DNA of 64,000 nucleotides. Source: Hallerella sp964397425. Its GTDB lineage: Bacteria > Fibrobacterota > Fibrobacteria > Fibrobacterales > Fibrobacteraceae. The position numbers and the translations under genes are program-made. The stretch is from positions 69,081-133,080 of the forward strand of contig CAYNID010000005.1 in NCBI GenBank assembly GCA_964397425.1. The letters run 5' to 3'. This document shows positions 8,391 to 16,510 of the stretch, piece by piece. Under the pieces are notes generated by a model that worked only from the letters and a program-made list of their open reading frames with translations, was not told where the DNA came from and did not search any database. How positions within the stretch are numbered: position 1 is the stretch's first letter; each line of letters opens with the position of its first letter.

Positions 8391-8705
8391 TTATTCTTCG
8401 CCTTCTTCGCTTTTCTTGACAGCGCGGCGTGTCTTGCGCTTTGCGCCGGCAATGTTCAACTTGCCATCGCCACCGAAGCGCTTGTTGAACTGGTCGATAC
8501 GGCCAGCGGTATCCACGCGGTGCTGTTTGCCAGTCCAGAACGGATGAGTGTCGCTTGTAATTTCCAAAGAAATCACGCTGTGTTCGACACCATCGATCAC
8601 TTTCTTTTCGGCAGACTGCTTCGTGGAGCGGGTGATGAATTCTTTACCCGTATTCGCATCAACGAACACGACCGGATTGTAATCGGGATGAATACCTTTT
8701 TTCAT
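8391..8705 (-). CDS. rpmE: 50S ribosomal protein L31, type B
   Basis: Large-subunit protein at the intersubunit bridge. The sequence MKKGIHPDY is followed by VVFVDANTGKEF and THPFWTGKQ, typical of L31. The zinc-binding cysteines of type A L31 are absent, so this is the zinc-independent type B form, which in other bacteria can substitute under zinc limitation. At 104 residues it is longer than the usual 80-90, with a Lys/Glu-rich C-terminal tail (KRKTRRAVKKSEEGEE). It has a promoter at 8736-8766 and a hairpin terminator just downstream. No second L31 is seen in the window, so zinc regulation cannot be judged. Confidence 0.95.
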   Translation of the reverse strand: MKKGIHPDYNPVVFVDANTGKEFITRSTKQSAEKKVIDGVEHSVISLEITSDTHPFWTGKQHRVDTAGRIDQFNKRFGGDGKLNIAGAKRKTRRAVKKSEEGEE

Positions 8706-8735
8706 TTTTTATCCTGCTTTAAACGTTGGATGAGC

Positions 8736-8766
8736 CAAATTTAGATGAAATTTTTCATTTTGGCAA
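8736..8766 (-). promoter_or_regulatory. rpmE promoter (TTG-N20-TAAATTTG)
   Basis: Minus-strand TTG (8766-8764), 20 nt, then TAAATTTG (8743-8736). It lies about 30 nt upstream of the rpmE ATG and back to back with the lipoprotein gene promoter. Confidence 0.6.
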
Positions 8767-8777
8767 TTCGCAAATAG

Positions 8778-8785
8778 TATTTTTA
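8778..8785 (+). promoter_or_regulatory. -7 promoter element of the lipoprotein gene (TATTTTTA)
   Basis: TATTTTTA ends 4 nt before the ATG at 8790, the same spacing as in the other predicted leaderless genes of the window. The last base differs from TAnnTTTG. Confidence 0.4.
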
Positions 8786-8789
8786 CATC

Positions 8790-9380
8790 ATGAACCTTGC
8801 ATATCGCCCCGTTTTCGCTTTTTTGATTTCAACGTCCGCCCTTTGGACTGCCTGTTCCCAAAACGAACCCGTTGCTGAAGCCCGTCTTCAAATCGACAAG
8901 AAGTACACACTCGAAGCATGGCCGGACAGCGTTTACATCGAACATCTGGACTCCGTCCTCGCCGCAGAGCCGTTAAAACAGGCAGCGGACACGGCCCAAA
9001 CGGAATTGACCATCTACTCGGGGAACATGCCGACCATCACACTTCCCGGACAAAAAAAATCCGTCCAAACGCCTATTCGCGAAAAGGCTGCCACCTCCAA
9101 ACCGGCGCTATCCACTTCCGGAAAGTCGGCGGAACGTTTTGCAGACCGTTTCATGGCCGCCTTGGGAAAGCTCCAATCCGATCCGTCCAACACAAGCAAT
9201 TTCAATACAGTCGAAGCGAAAGCAAACGAAGACATTTTGCGCTTGCTCAGCAGGGCCTATGGGCAGGACGCCTCCAAACTTCCCCGTTTTTACACATTGT
9301 CCACGTTGCAGTCCGTAAACCCCGGAGTCCGGTTGGAGCACCTTTCCGCCGGCGACAAAGTCCGCATTCCCAAAATTTAA
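8790..9380 (+). CDS. Putative lipoprotein with C-terminal LysM-like domain
   Basis: A 196-residue protein with a lipoprotein signal: hydrophobic residues 8-20, then a lipobox-like LWTAC with Cys22 as the acylation site. The middle is a low-complexity Ser/Thr/Pro/Ala linker. The C terminus (about 150-196), with LLSRAYGQDASKL, LQSVNPG and LSAGDKVRIP, resembles a LysM fold, which binds peptidoglycan N-acetylglucosamine. It is probably an envelope protein tethered to the outer membrane and touching the cell wall. It is transcribed alone, divergently from rpmE, and shares a bidirectional terminator with hisB. LysM assignment is by eye only. Confidence 0.75.
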   Translation: MNLAYRPVFAFLISTSALWTACSQNEPVAEARLQIDKKYTLEAWPDSVYIEHLDSVLAAEPLKQAADTAQTELTIYSGNMPTITLPGQKKSVQTPIREKAATSKPALSTSGKSAERFADRFMAALGKLQSDPSNTSNFNTVEAKANEDILRLLSRAYGQDASKLPRFYTLSTLQSVNPGVRLEHLSAGDKVRIPKI

Positions 9381-9398
9381 GCGGCCCCGAAAGACCGC
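9381..9398. terminator. Shared terminator between convergent lipoprotein gene and hisB
   Basis: GCGGCC (9381-9386) pairs with GACCGC (9393-9398), a 6-bp stem with one G-U and a 6-nt loop. It occupies the 27-nt gap between the two stop codons. Flanking A/T bases are modest on both sides, so efficiency is uncertain. Confidence 0.55.
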
Positions 9399-9407
9399 CT
9401 TTGACAT

Positions 9408-9998
9408 TCAAAGAGTTCCTTTGGAACTGGGAATGCCGCCGCCACGGCGCGACGGAGAAATTGCCATCGCCGCAGCCCGCGCGAACGCTTTGAAAATCGC
9501 TTCCAAACAATGGTGGTTGTCCGAGCCGTAGAACAGTTCTACATGGAGATTCATCCGGGCGTTTTCCGCCAACGTCTTGAAAAAATGTTCAAACAGGCTG
9601 ACCGGCATCTGTTCCGCTCCGACAGTCGCGTCGGGGAACTTCGCATGGAACACGAAACCGATTCGATTTGAAAAATCAACGCAGACCCGCGCCAAGGCTT
9701 CGTCCATGGGAACAAAATAAAAACCATACCGTTCAATGCCCCGCTTATCTCCGAGACATTTCACCAGAGCTTCGCCTAGGCAAATGGCGATATCTTCGAC
9801 TGAATGATGCATGTCGACCTGGGTATCTCCATGGCACTCGACATTCAACGAAAAGCCTCCGTGAACTTGAAACAAATCCAGCATGTGGTCCAGGAATCCG
9901 GACCCCGAATGAATGGTCCCCCGCGTCGAAGAATCCAGATTCAACGACAGGGCTATCTGGGTTTCGCTTGTATTGCGAACGATTTCAGCCGACCTCAT
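9408..9998 (-). CDS. hisB: Imidazoleglycerol-phosphate dehydratase
   Basis: Catalyses the sixth step of histidine synthesis, dehydrating imidazoleglycerol phosphate to imidazoleacetol phosphate. It is a monofunctional 196-residue enzyme, without the phosphatase domain of enterobacterial HisB. Metal-binding motifs DMHHSVED (about residue 63) and DNHHCLEA (about 163) and the GSGFLDHML block are intact, and the tail GGGIPSSKG is typical. It starts one base after the rodZ stop, so it is co-transcribed with rodZ, maf and a nucleotidyltransferase rather than with other his genes, none of which are in the window. Confidence 0.97.
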   Translation of the reverse strand: MRSAEIVRNTSETQIALSLNLDSSTRGTIHSGSGFLDHMLDLFQVHGGFSLNVECHGDTQVDMHHSVEDIAICLGEALVKCLGDKRGIERYGFYFVPMDEALARVCVDFSNRIGFVFHAKFPDATVGAEQMPVSLFEHFFKTLAENARMNLHVELFYGSDNHHCLEAIFKAFARAAAMAISPSRRGGGIPSSKGTL

Positions 9999-9999
9999 C

Positions 10000-10959
10000 T
10001 CATCTCCTCGTGAATTTTCCGTCCGGAGTTACACAAAAGCGGCTAGAACGCCCCTTGATAACCGGGACTTCCAACGTTTTGCCGTTGACCACCATGCGGC
10101 GGACAGCATCCGGATTGCCGATGACCACGCAGAGCGTATCGCCGTATTCATACGAAATTTTGGAACGCGAAGAAGAAAGGTTCCCTTCTTTTAAAACCTG
10201 ATTGTCGTTCAGGCTACGATAAAATCCGATCCACGAAGTCGCGGAATCCAAGCGTTCTATTAAAATGTTGACTTTGCCCGAAACTACGGGTGCGGCGGAA
10301 TCCGACTTCGACGCAGACGACGTGATGAACGTTGTCGCCGAATTGCCTTTCGCCGCTTCTTTCCGCGCAGAATCCAACGCCGCCTTCATCGGAAGAGAGT
10401 CCGGCACAGCGGAGAGCGATTCGGGCGGAATGTTCTCCGCGCCTTCAGGAATTTCCATGCCAAAAGACGTCGAGTCTTCATCGATGGCCGCAGACGGGAC
10501 ATTTTCCGGCACAGGCGATTCCGGCAATTTTTCCGATTTCAAAAAATGCATACCGGCGAAGAATGCCACAGCCAAAAGGATCAAGACGATGACCACCGCC
10601 TTGGTGCCGTTCTTTCCAGATTTCAGCTTGCCGCCAGAAAAATTCCCCTCTTCCATCGCGATGGCCGAATCCGCCATGAATTCACGGGAATAAGACGACC
10701 CGACTTCCTTGGAAAACAAAGACAGCACCACCGCCGGTTCCAGTCCGAGCGCTTTCGAAACGGAATTCAAATATCCGCGGATATACGCTTCGATGGGAAA
10801 CTTATTCCATTCGCCCGCTTCGATACTCTGGAGCGTTTCAAAAGAGATTCGCGTCTTTTGCGAAAGCTCTTCCAAAGAAAGGCCTTTGGATTCCCGGATT
10901 CTTTTCAAATACGCGCCAAGCGCTTCGCCAGCGACCAGTTCTTCAACAGGATTAGACAT
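10000..10959 (-). CDS. rodZ: RodZ-like membrane protein with cytoplasmic HTH domain
   Basis: A 319-residue protein with an N-terminal helix-turn-helix of the Xre/RodZ type (residues about 14-80: LKRIRESKGLSLEELSQKT, FPIEAYIRGYLNSVS), one transmembrane helix (about 122-143), an acidic Ser/Pro-rich periplasmic linker, and a C-terminal beta domain of the DUF4115 type (about 232-319). RodZ links MreB filaments to the wall-elongation machinery; mreB is not in this window. Its 5' end overlaps maf by 8 bases and hisB follows after 1 base. The HTH probably serves protein contacts rather than DNA binding, as in characterised RodZ. Confidence 0.85.
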   Translation of the reverse strand: MSNPVEELVAGEALGAYLKRIRESKGLSLEELSQKTRISFETLQSIEAGEWNKFPIEAYIRGYLNSVSKALGLEPAVVLSLFSKEVGSSYSREFMADSAIAMEEGNFSGGKLKSGKNGTKAVVIVLILLAVAFFAGMHFLKSEKLPESPVPENVPSAAIDEDSTSFGMEIPEGAENIPPESLSAVPDSLPMKAALDSARKEAAKGNSATTFITSSASKSDSAAPVVSGKVNILIERLDSATSWIGFYRSLNDNQVLKEGNLSSSRSKISYEYGDTLCVVIGNPDAVRRMVVNGKTLEVPVIKGRSSRFCVTPDGKFTRR

Positions 10960-11521
10960 TTCCTTCTCCTAAATGTTCTATCAATTCGAGGGTCTTCGCC
11001 ACAGGGAGCCCCACTACGTTGTAAAAGCAACCGTTGATGGATTTGACTAGGGACGCCCCCAGTCCTTGAATCGCATAAGCGCCCGCTTTGTCCATCGGTT
11101 CTCCGGAATCCACGTATTCCCGCAAAAACGATTCTGTCACGTGGCGAAAGATGACGTCGGTAATCTCTTTGGACGACTCGACGATTTTGCCGTTTAACGC
11201 AATGGCGACTCCGGTAATCACCTTGTGGCGACTGCCGTTCAAACGTTGCAACATGCCAATCGCTTCTTCCGCATTTTGCGGTTTGCCCAAAGAAGCGCTG
11301 TCCATGTAAACAAGCGTGTCAAATCCCAGAACATACTCTCCGGGGAACCGCGACGAAACTTCTTTCGCCTTTTCTTCGGCAAAATACTGCGGTCTATCCT
11401 TGGGTTTTAAACCGGAATCCTTTTCTTCAAAGTGAGAGACTTCTACGCGGAACGGAATGTTCAACTGAGAAAGGATTGCCGAACGCCGGGGTGACGCACT
11501 GGCCAAAATGAATTTTTTCAC
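10952..11521 (-). CDS. maf: Maf-family nucleotide pyrophosphatase
   Basis: House-cleaning enzyme hydrolysing non-canonical or modified nucleoside triphosphates. It starts with the signature FILASASPRRSAIL (residues 4-17) and has GFDTLVYMD, the catalytic Asp region, and KAGAYAIQG near residue 146. 189 residues is standard. Its start overlaps the end of the nucleotidyltransferase gene by 4 bases and its end overlaps rodZ by 8, so translation is coupled. Whether it prefers dTTP/UTP or modified bases cannot be told by eye. Confidence 0.95.
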   Translation of the reverse strand: MKKFILASASPRRSAILSQLNIPFRVEVSHFEEKDSGLKPKDRPQYFAEEKAKEVSSRFPGEYVLGFDTLVYMDSASLGKPQNAEEAIGMLQRLNGSRHKVITGVAIALNGKIVESSKEITDVIFRHVTESFLREYVDSGEPMDKAGAYAIQGLGASLVKSINGCFYNVVGLPVAKTLELIEHLGEGNV

Positions 11522-12507
11522 ACATCCTCCGAAATAACTTTGGAGTTCTCTCCCAAATAAAGGGAGCCTTTGAAACCTTTAACTTCGGAATCGCCGCCAA
11601 AAATGGAATGCGTTATTTCCGAATTGACAAGACTTGTCTGTTCCGAAATGACTGAATCCGAAATTTTCGAATTTTCAATCACCACGTGAGGGCCGACAGA
11701 AACGTTCGGACCAACGACAGAGGCGCGAATTTTCGCCGATGCGTCGATATAACACGGCGGAATAATCCGAGAGTCTTCAAACTGATACGTTTGGACTTTT
11801 TGCGCCGAAAGAATTTTCGCATTCGTCTGCAGAAAAGAATCCGCAGTCCCACAATCCAACCACGACTGAATGGGTGCCGTGCGGAATTTGCTGCCGCCAT
11901 CGAGCATCATTTGGAGCGCGTCGGTGAGCTGGTATTCATTCCGCGTACGGATGTCTTCACGGATTAGGCGTTCAAGCGCCTTGCGCAAAGCCGCCACATC
12001 CCGAATGTAATAAATGCCGACCAACGCTTCGTTCGAAACGAATGTTTCCGGTTTTTCCACAAGCCGTGTCACATATCCATCCGCATCCGTGACCGCGACG
12101 CCAAAACGTCTGGGATCCTCCACGGTCCGCGTCATCAAGACGTTTTCCTTCTCCTCATTCAAAAACGATAAATTAGCATCAAAAAGCGTATCGCCCAAAA
12201 TGATGAGAACAGGTTCATCATCAGTCAAAAAAGGCAAGCAAAGAGAAATCGCTTCCCCCAGTCCCTGCGGATTTTCCTGGCGGACTGTACGGGAATTTTC
12301 AAAATGTTCCCGTTTGAGAAAATCTTCAACAAGCTCCCCTTTATAACCGGTAATGAAAATCTGTTCTGTCACGGGCAACGAAGAATAAGACTCCACGATA
12401 TGTTCGACAAGCGCCTTTCCCGCAATCGGAAGAAGACACTTTGGCAAAGACAAAGTAAACGGACGGAGTCTAGAGCCGGTTCCGGCGACTGGTAGAATGA
12501 CTTTCAT
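11518..12507 (-). CDS. Sugar-phosphate nucleotidyltransferase with left-handed beta-helix tail
   Basis: N-terminal nucleotidyltransferase domain (1-230): LPVAGTGSRLRPFTLSLPK signature, the GDTLFD metal site and VEKPE. This is followed by a left-handed beta-helix of hexapeptide type (about 245-329; SVVGPNVSVGPHVVIE). The family activates a sugar 1-phosphate with UTP, dTTP or GTP for envelope polysaccharides, similar to glucose-1-phosphate thymidylyl- or uridylyltransferases and the N-terminal part of GlmU. Substrate cannot be fixed from the sequence. It heads the maf-rodZ-hisB run; a weak TAAATTTA element lies 8 nt upstream of its ATG. Confidence 0.88.
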   Translation of the reverse strand: MKVILPVAGTGSRLRPFTLSLPKCLLPIAGKALVEHIVESYSSLPVTEQIFITGYKGELVEDFLKREHFENSRTVRQENPQGLGEAISLCLPFLTDDEPVLIILGDTLFDANLSFLNEEKENVLMTRTVEDPRRFGVAVTDADGYVTRLVEKPETFVSNEALVGIYYIRDVAALRKALERLIREDIRTRNEYQLTDALQMMLDGGSKFRTAPIQSWLDCGTADSFLQTNAKILSAQKVQTYQFEDSRIIPPCYIDASAKIRASVVGPNVSVGPHVVIENSKISDSVISEQTSLVNSEITHSIFGGDSEVKGFKGSLYLGENSKVISEDV

Positions 12508-12592
12508 AATGAGTGTAAATTTAGAATAATAAACAAGAAAAATTTTGTATTCTATCCGGTCAAATCCGAATTTACGGCATTACAGATAACGT

Positions 12593-12946
12593 TTAAGCGC
12601 GCACGCCCAATGCCAACGGATCGTCCAGAATTTTTCCGCCCGCCGTGCAAGCGTCACAGAGACAATAACGGATTCCTTTGCCTTTGGCCTCTTGCGCCGC
12701 CGAATGCATTTTTTCGGACGTCTCCTTGCCAAAGACTTGAGAGGCTTTTTCCGAAGCCGTGAATTCGATGAAATTTTCTATCGAGCAGACATCTTCTTTG
12801 AGCTCCTTCCAAAAAGCCTGCGCCGCCTGTTCTTTCTCGGAACCCGCCGCGTCCAGATAAGCCTTCCCCGCCGCTTTCAATTCCTTGCAGCAAGAGGGAG
12901 CGTTTTTCATTTTTTGGATCAAATCGATCAGTTCATTTTTGGTCAT
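12593..12946 (-). CDS. Small conserved cysteine-rich protein, function unknown
   Basis: 117 residues, helical and acidic, with a Cys pair in APSCCKEL (about residue 18) and a C-terminal YCLCDACTAG cluster (about 95), which could bind a metal. Similar small proteins in anaerobes are, from memory, often labelled molecular chaperone Hsp90 in databases; nothing here resembles Hsp90 and that label should not be used. The ATG at 12946 has GAGG 6 nt upstream and was preferred over an upstream TTG. It lies 14 nt after the DUF4832-type gene stops, so the two may be co-transcribed. Confidence 0.75.
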   Translation of the reverse strand: MTKNELIDLIQKMKNAPSCCKELKAAGKAYLDAAGSEKEQAAQAFWKELKEDVCSIENFIEFTASEKASQVFGKETSEKMHSAAQEAKGKGIRYCLCDACTAGGKILDDPLALGVRA

Positions 12947-12960
12947 AAGATACCTCGGTT

Positions 12961-14586
12961 TCAAAATAATTTTTTCTTTGCACCTTCATTCGCCCGGTTT
13001 GACGGAAACCGCTGTCCCAAACCGTTATACAGGAATCTTTGAAGAGACTGGATTTTTCCCTTTTTCCGCGGGCGAGGAGAAACGGACAAAAGCTTTTCCG
13101 TCAGCACAAAACTTCCCATTTTATTTCCGTGAAGGGTCGAATCGTATTGAGAAGATTCATTCGCAAATCGAATGTGGTGTAGACGATTTTCCGAAGAAAT
13201 TTTCAAGAAGGCAGTATAATCTCCCAGCGGCAAGGAGCTCGGGAGCGTGGTTTGCAAATGGAGCGAATCCGTTCCATCGAATGTGGTCAGCGTATCTTCC
13301 CCTTTCACCGAAACAGAACGACTGTGGATTTTTTGAAAATCCATTTCTGGCAGCGGAAATTCATAATGATTTCCCGTTTCCCGGTGACGCAGGACCAATG
13401 AAGCGGACATGCGGCGAGTCACATTCCCAAAGCCGACGTTTTGCAAAGTCAAAACTGCGCGGAAATTTCCATCCACGCCAACAGAATCCACCATTTGGGA
13501 ATTTCGCAAAACAAAGCGGTAACCCAAATGGTCTTCAATGTACTTGAAACCGGTTACCGAAGAATCGTATTCAAAATCTTTCTTCTGGAATTGAACTTTT
13601 TTCCAGCTATCGATCAACTTGTCATTCCATTGGATGTTCAGGTAGCTCGTATGTGTGCGGAATCCTTCATAAGCGAGAAACTCAGGCGTGTTGATGACTT
13701 TATAACCCGAAGCCGTTGTCAGGGCTTCGCCCCCATAAGACGTGTTCACTCCGTATTTTTCAAGCCAGGCGACGCCTTCTTCGCGGCAAATTCCCGCTTC
13801 GCAGGAAACATCCCAGCTACCGTAATCGTATTGCGTTCCCAAATAGCCGTCGTTGAACATTCCCACCCGGTAAATCGTGTCGCCCTTTTGCGCAGCCACC
13901 GCTTTGAAAACATCGCTCTCCAGATTAAAGTTTTTTCCCCAATCGGAAACGCCCAAAACAGCCGCGGCGTATTTTGCCGTCCGCGTTAAAATTTTTAATT
14001 CCGGTGGCGTATTTCGGAGCATCAGGTTGATAGCTTCTGAAACGCGTTCATAGGTAATCGTCGTGTCGGAATGCATTTCTCCATAGGCGCCATACATTCC
14101 CATTTCCACCGCCGTAATGACATCCGTATTTTCCGAAAGGACTGCAGCCAATTGTTTCACGTGTTCTAGGACTATCGACTGCTCCGGTCCCGTATTGGAG
14201 ATTCCCGTATACCACGGATCATAACAGAAACGGACTATCACTGTTCCTCCAAAATTCCGAATTCCCTGAAAAGATTCCCGCAATGCGTTCAACGCGTCTT
14301 CCGTCAACGGCATGCTTTTACCCCAAGTCGTGTCCGTTTCGGTCCTCTTGACGGGAGCGCGGCTGCTAAACTCGGAAAGTTCTGCGCGCAAATGCAAAAA
14401 TTTCCCATACGGTTTTTGAATGGGGACTGTTCCTTCGGGTTTCAAATGCAACACCTGAGGCGTGTAAAAACCTCTGTCCGGATTATCAATTGTCTGCATT
14501 GCATCGGCATAATCCAAGTTTTGCCGCACAAGTCCTGCCGCCAGAAGAAGCGGGCACGTCAAAGCCACCAACATGAAAATCTTCAT
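12961..14586 (-). CDS. Secreted DUF4874/DUF4832-type protein, possible glycoside hydrolase-like
   Basis: A 541-residue exported protein: hydrophobic signal at residues 2-18, with possible cleavage after ALLLAAG. The segment NPDRGFYTP near residue 35 is the hallmark of the DUF4874 N-terminal barrel. A second domain contains QNVGFGNVTRRMSASLVLR (about 395), an Ig-like DUF4832-type fold. Such proteins are predicted carbohydrate-active but not biochemically defined as far as I know. The C terminus is basic and extends past the beta domain. An inverted repeat at 14610-14632 lies just upstream. The ATG at 14586 was used in place of the TTG two codons earlier. Confidence 0.72.
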   Translation of the reverse strand: MKIFMLVALTCPLLLAAGLVRQNLDYADAMQTIDNPDRGFYTPQVLHLKPEGTVPIQKPYGKFLHLRAELSEFSSRAPVKRTETDTTWGKSMPLTEDALNALRESFQGIRNFGGTVIVRFCYDPWYTGISNTGPEQSIVLEHVKQLAAVLSENTDVITAVEMGMYGAYGEMHSDTTITYERVSEAINLMLRNTPPELKILTRTAKYAAAVLGVSDWGKNFNLESDVFKAVAAQKGDTIYRVGMFNDGYLGTQYDYGSWDVSCEAGICREEGVAWLEKYGVNTSYGGEALTTASGYKVINTPEFLAYEGFRTHTSYLNIQWNDKLIDSWKKVQFQKKDFEYDSSVTGFKYIEDHLGYRFVLRNSQMVDSVGVDGNFRAVLTLQNVGFGNVTRRMSASLVLRHRETGNHYEFPLPEMDFQKIHSRSVSVKGEDTLTTFDGTDSLHLQTTLPSSLPLGDYTAFLKISSENRLHHIRFANESSQYDSTLHGNKMGSFVLTEKLLSVSPRPRKKGKIQSLQRFLYNGLGQRFPSNRANEGAKKKLF

Positions 14587-14609
14587 GTCCAAAATTTAAT
14601 TCACTACTC

Positions 14610-14632
14610 GGAATTCAGAACGGATGAATTCC
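14610..14632. promoter_or_regulatory. Perfect 7-bp inverted repeat upstream of the DUF4832-type gene
   Basis: GGAATTC (14610-14616) and GAATTCC (14626-14632) separated by 9 nt, 24 nt before the start codon. No T run follows in the minus direction, so an operator-like role is as plausible as a terminator of nadE. Confidence 0.3.
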
Positions 14633-14682
14633 CAAATTTTTCAAAAGTCCGATTTTGAATATTCGTTCATCGGCGCAACGTT

Positions 14683-16506
14683 TCAGCCCAGCTGGGATTC
14701 GCGGAAATCAAAGCCATACGCTCTGCGGGAAACCGAAAGGACCGGAGGCATTTGAATCCGCTTGGCCAGCGCTATTCCGCGGTAGCGCCGCCACCAGCGT
14801 CGCATATCGTCCATCACTTCTTCGTTTGAATGGAAATGTCTGCGGAAATAAGCTTCATCGACACCCAGATTTTCACAATATTCCGAAACGCCGCGGTTCA
14901 ACAGCGCTTCGGAATCCGCGATGCCGTTCCTGCACCAACGTTCCATCCAAAAAGCGAAAAGTTTATCGTGATAAGGATAAAGAATCGGGTCACCCAATCC
15001 CTGGTCAACATTCTGCGCACAGGAAAGTTCCGCAGAAGCCGGAATGTCAATCGACACTTGGGGAATAACGGGCTTCCGGGAATTGATTTCCTTGGCCAAT
15101 GCATAAACTTCCGTTTTCCACAAATCGCCCAGTGCGCACATCACACCAGAAGTGTCTCCGTAAAGCGTACAATATCCGACCGTTATTTCGCTCTTATTTC
15201 CATTGCAGGTAAATCCGGCGCCGATGACGCTCGCAATCGTTGCCAAGAACGCCGCACTGCGGAGACGCGCCTGCAAATTTTCGTAATGAATGCCTTCCAC
15301 ATTCATCTTCACGTCATTTCGTACAAACGAATCTTCCGCAAGGCTTTCGCAAAGAGCCGTTGCCACATTTTCAATGGGAGCGACCATGTAAGGGCATCCG
15401 AGATTATCCGCCAATTCTTTTGCGGCGTCCCGAGTCGTCTTCGAATTAAAACGCGTGGGCATGTTCACCAAAAAAACATTTTCACTTCCAATCGCTTCTG
15501 CATACAGGGCTGCGCTGACCGCGCTGTCGATTCCGCCCGAAGCCCCGATGACAATTTTCCGAATGCCGAATCGCGAAAGATTCTTGCGGATCATATAAAC
15601 CAAGGCGCGGTGTACTTCCGCAATTCCCGACTCTCTTTCGGCTTCTTCTTCAAAGACTTCCAATCGTCCCTTTTCCCACGAGACAAGCGTTCCGTGTTCT
15701 TCAAAAATAGGAAGCGAAAAAAGACTTTTCCCCGACGCATCGTATACGCTGGAATCCCCTTCGAATGCATAAATGTTTTTCCCGTTGTTCTGCGTCCCAA
15801 CGGCATTTACATACAAAAGCGGAATGGCGGCGTTCTGCGCATGAGTCCCAAAAACCCTGTCGCGGGCGCGGTCCTTTCCTTGCGTATAAGGAGAACAGGA
15901 AATGTTGATGAACAAATCCCCGGCAGACATTTTTTTTCGCAAAATGTCAAACGGTTTAATCTGGTACAGGGAATCCCAACCATCTTCACAAATCGTGATG
16001 CCCAATCGGATTCCGCCGACATTGACCGGAGTCAGGATTTCATCCATCGCAAGTCCATGCGTTTGCGCCAATTTCCTCAAATCCGAAAAATATCGCGGTT
16101 CATCGAATTCCCGGTAACTGGGCAAAAGCGTCTTGGGCAAAAACTTTTTTTGCACACCCCGGCAATTCACAAGAGTTTTGAATTCTCCCTGAGACGCGTA
16201 ATACGCCGCATTGTACAGCAAGGCGCGCCCGTTTTCCCCATTTTCATTTTCTTTGGCAACGCTTCCAAACAAAATATCCACGCTTCGGGATAACGCACAA
16301 ATGGATTCGTTGATGCGAAGGCAACGTTCCACAAAAGAATCTTCTTCCCATAAATCCGAAAGCAAGTAACCGGGAACGCTCATTTCCGGAAAGACGATCA
16401 AATCCGCGGAAGCCCGGACGCCCTCTTCCACAAATCGCTGTATTGTCGAAAAATTCGTTTCCGGATTTCCAGGAACGACTTCCATTTGAGCCATGTAAAT
16501 TTTCAT
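14683..16506 (-). CDS. nadE: Glutamine-dependent NAD+ synthetase
   Basis: Last step of NAD synthesis: amidation of nicotinic acid adenine dinucleotide using ammonia released from glutamine. The N-terminal nitrilase-type glutaminase domain (1-270) shows the Glu in LIVFPEMSVPGY, the lysine region KKFLPKTLLP and the nucleophile Cys in ITICEDGWD. The C-terminal synthetase has the PP-loop GASGGIDSAVS (about 323) and GNKSEITVGYCTLYGD. 607 residues fits a fused enzyme. It lies 4 nt after pilT and closes the long co-directional run from ribE. A 487-codon antisense frame inside it is a shadow. Confidence 0.97.
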   Translation of the reverse strand: MKIYMAQMEVVPGNPETNFSTIQRFVEEGVRASADLIVFPEMSVPGYLLSDLWEEDSFVERCLRINESICALSRSVDILFGSVAKENENGENGRALLYNAAYYASQGEFKTLVNCRGVQKKFLPKTLLPSYREFDEPRYFSDLRKLAQTHGLAMDEILTPVNVGGIRLGITICEDGWDSLYQIKPFDILRKKMSAGDLFINISCSPYTQGKDRARDRVFGTHAQNAAIPLLYVNAVGTQNNGKNIYAFEGDSSVYDASGKSLFSLPIFEEHGTLVSWEKGRLEVFEEEAERESGIAEVHRALVYMIRKNLSRFGIRKIVIGASGGIDSAVSAALYAEAIGSENVFLVNMPTRFNSKTTRDAAKELADNLGCPYMVAPIENVATALCESLAEDSFVRNDVKMNVEGIHYENLQARLRSAAFLATIASVIGAGFTCNGNKSEITVGYCTLYGDTSGVMCALGDLWKTEVYALAKEINSRKPVIPQVSIDIPASAELSCAQNVDQGLGDPILYPYHDKLFAFWMERWCRNGIADSEALLNRGVSEYCENLGVDEAYFRRHFHSNEEVMDDMRRWWRRYRGIALAKRIQMPPVLSVSRRAYGFDFRESQLG

Positions 16507-16510
16507 ATTT

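Noticed and set aside
12568..12595. A possible fourth copy of the dispersed element upstream of the nucleotidyltransferase
   Set aside because: AATTTACGGCATTACAGATAA resembles part of copies B and C, but the AAAACGGC and TTTCnTTTGA blocks are missing and spacing differs. Not counted.
12593..12946. Hsp90-type chaperone label for the small Cys-rich protein
   Set aside because: At 117 residues it shows none of the ATPase or middle-domain features of Hsp90.
14830..16293. A 487-codon open frame on the plus strand inside nadE
   Set aside because: It is antisense to a complete, motif-bearing NAD synthetase and its translation lacks any domain. Long antisense frames arise from codon bias here; similar ones cover murE (50509-51897) and the activase (58052-59572).
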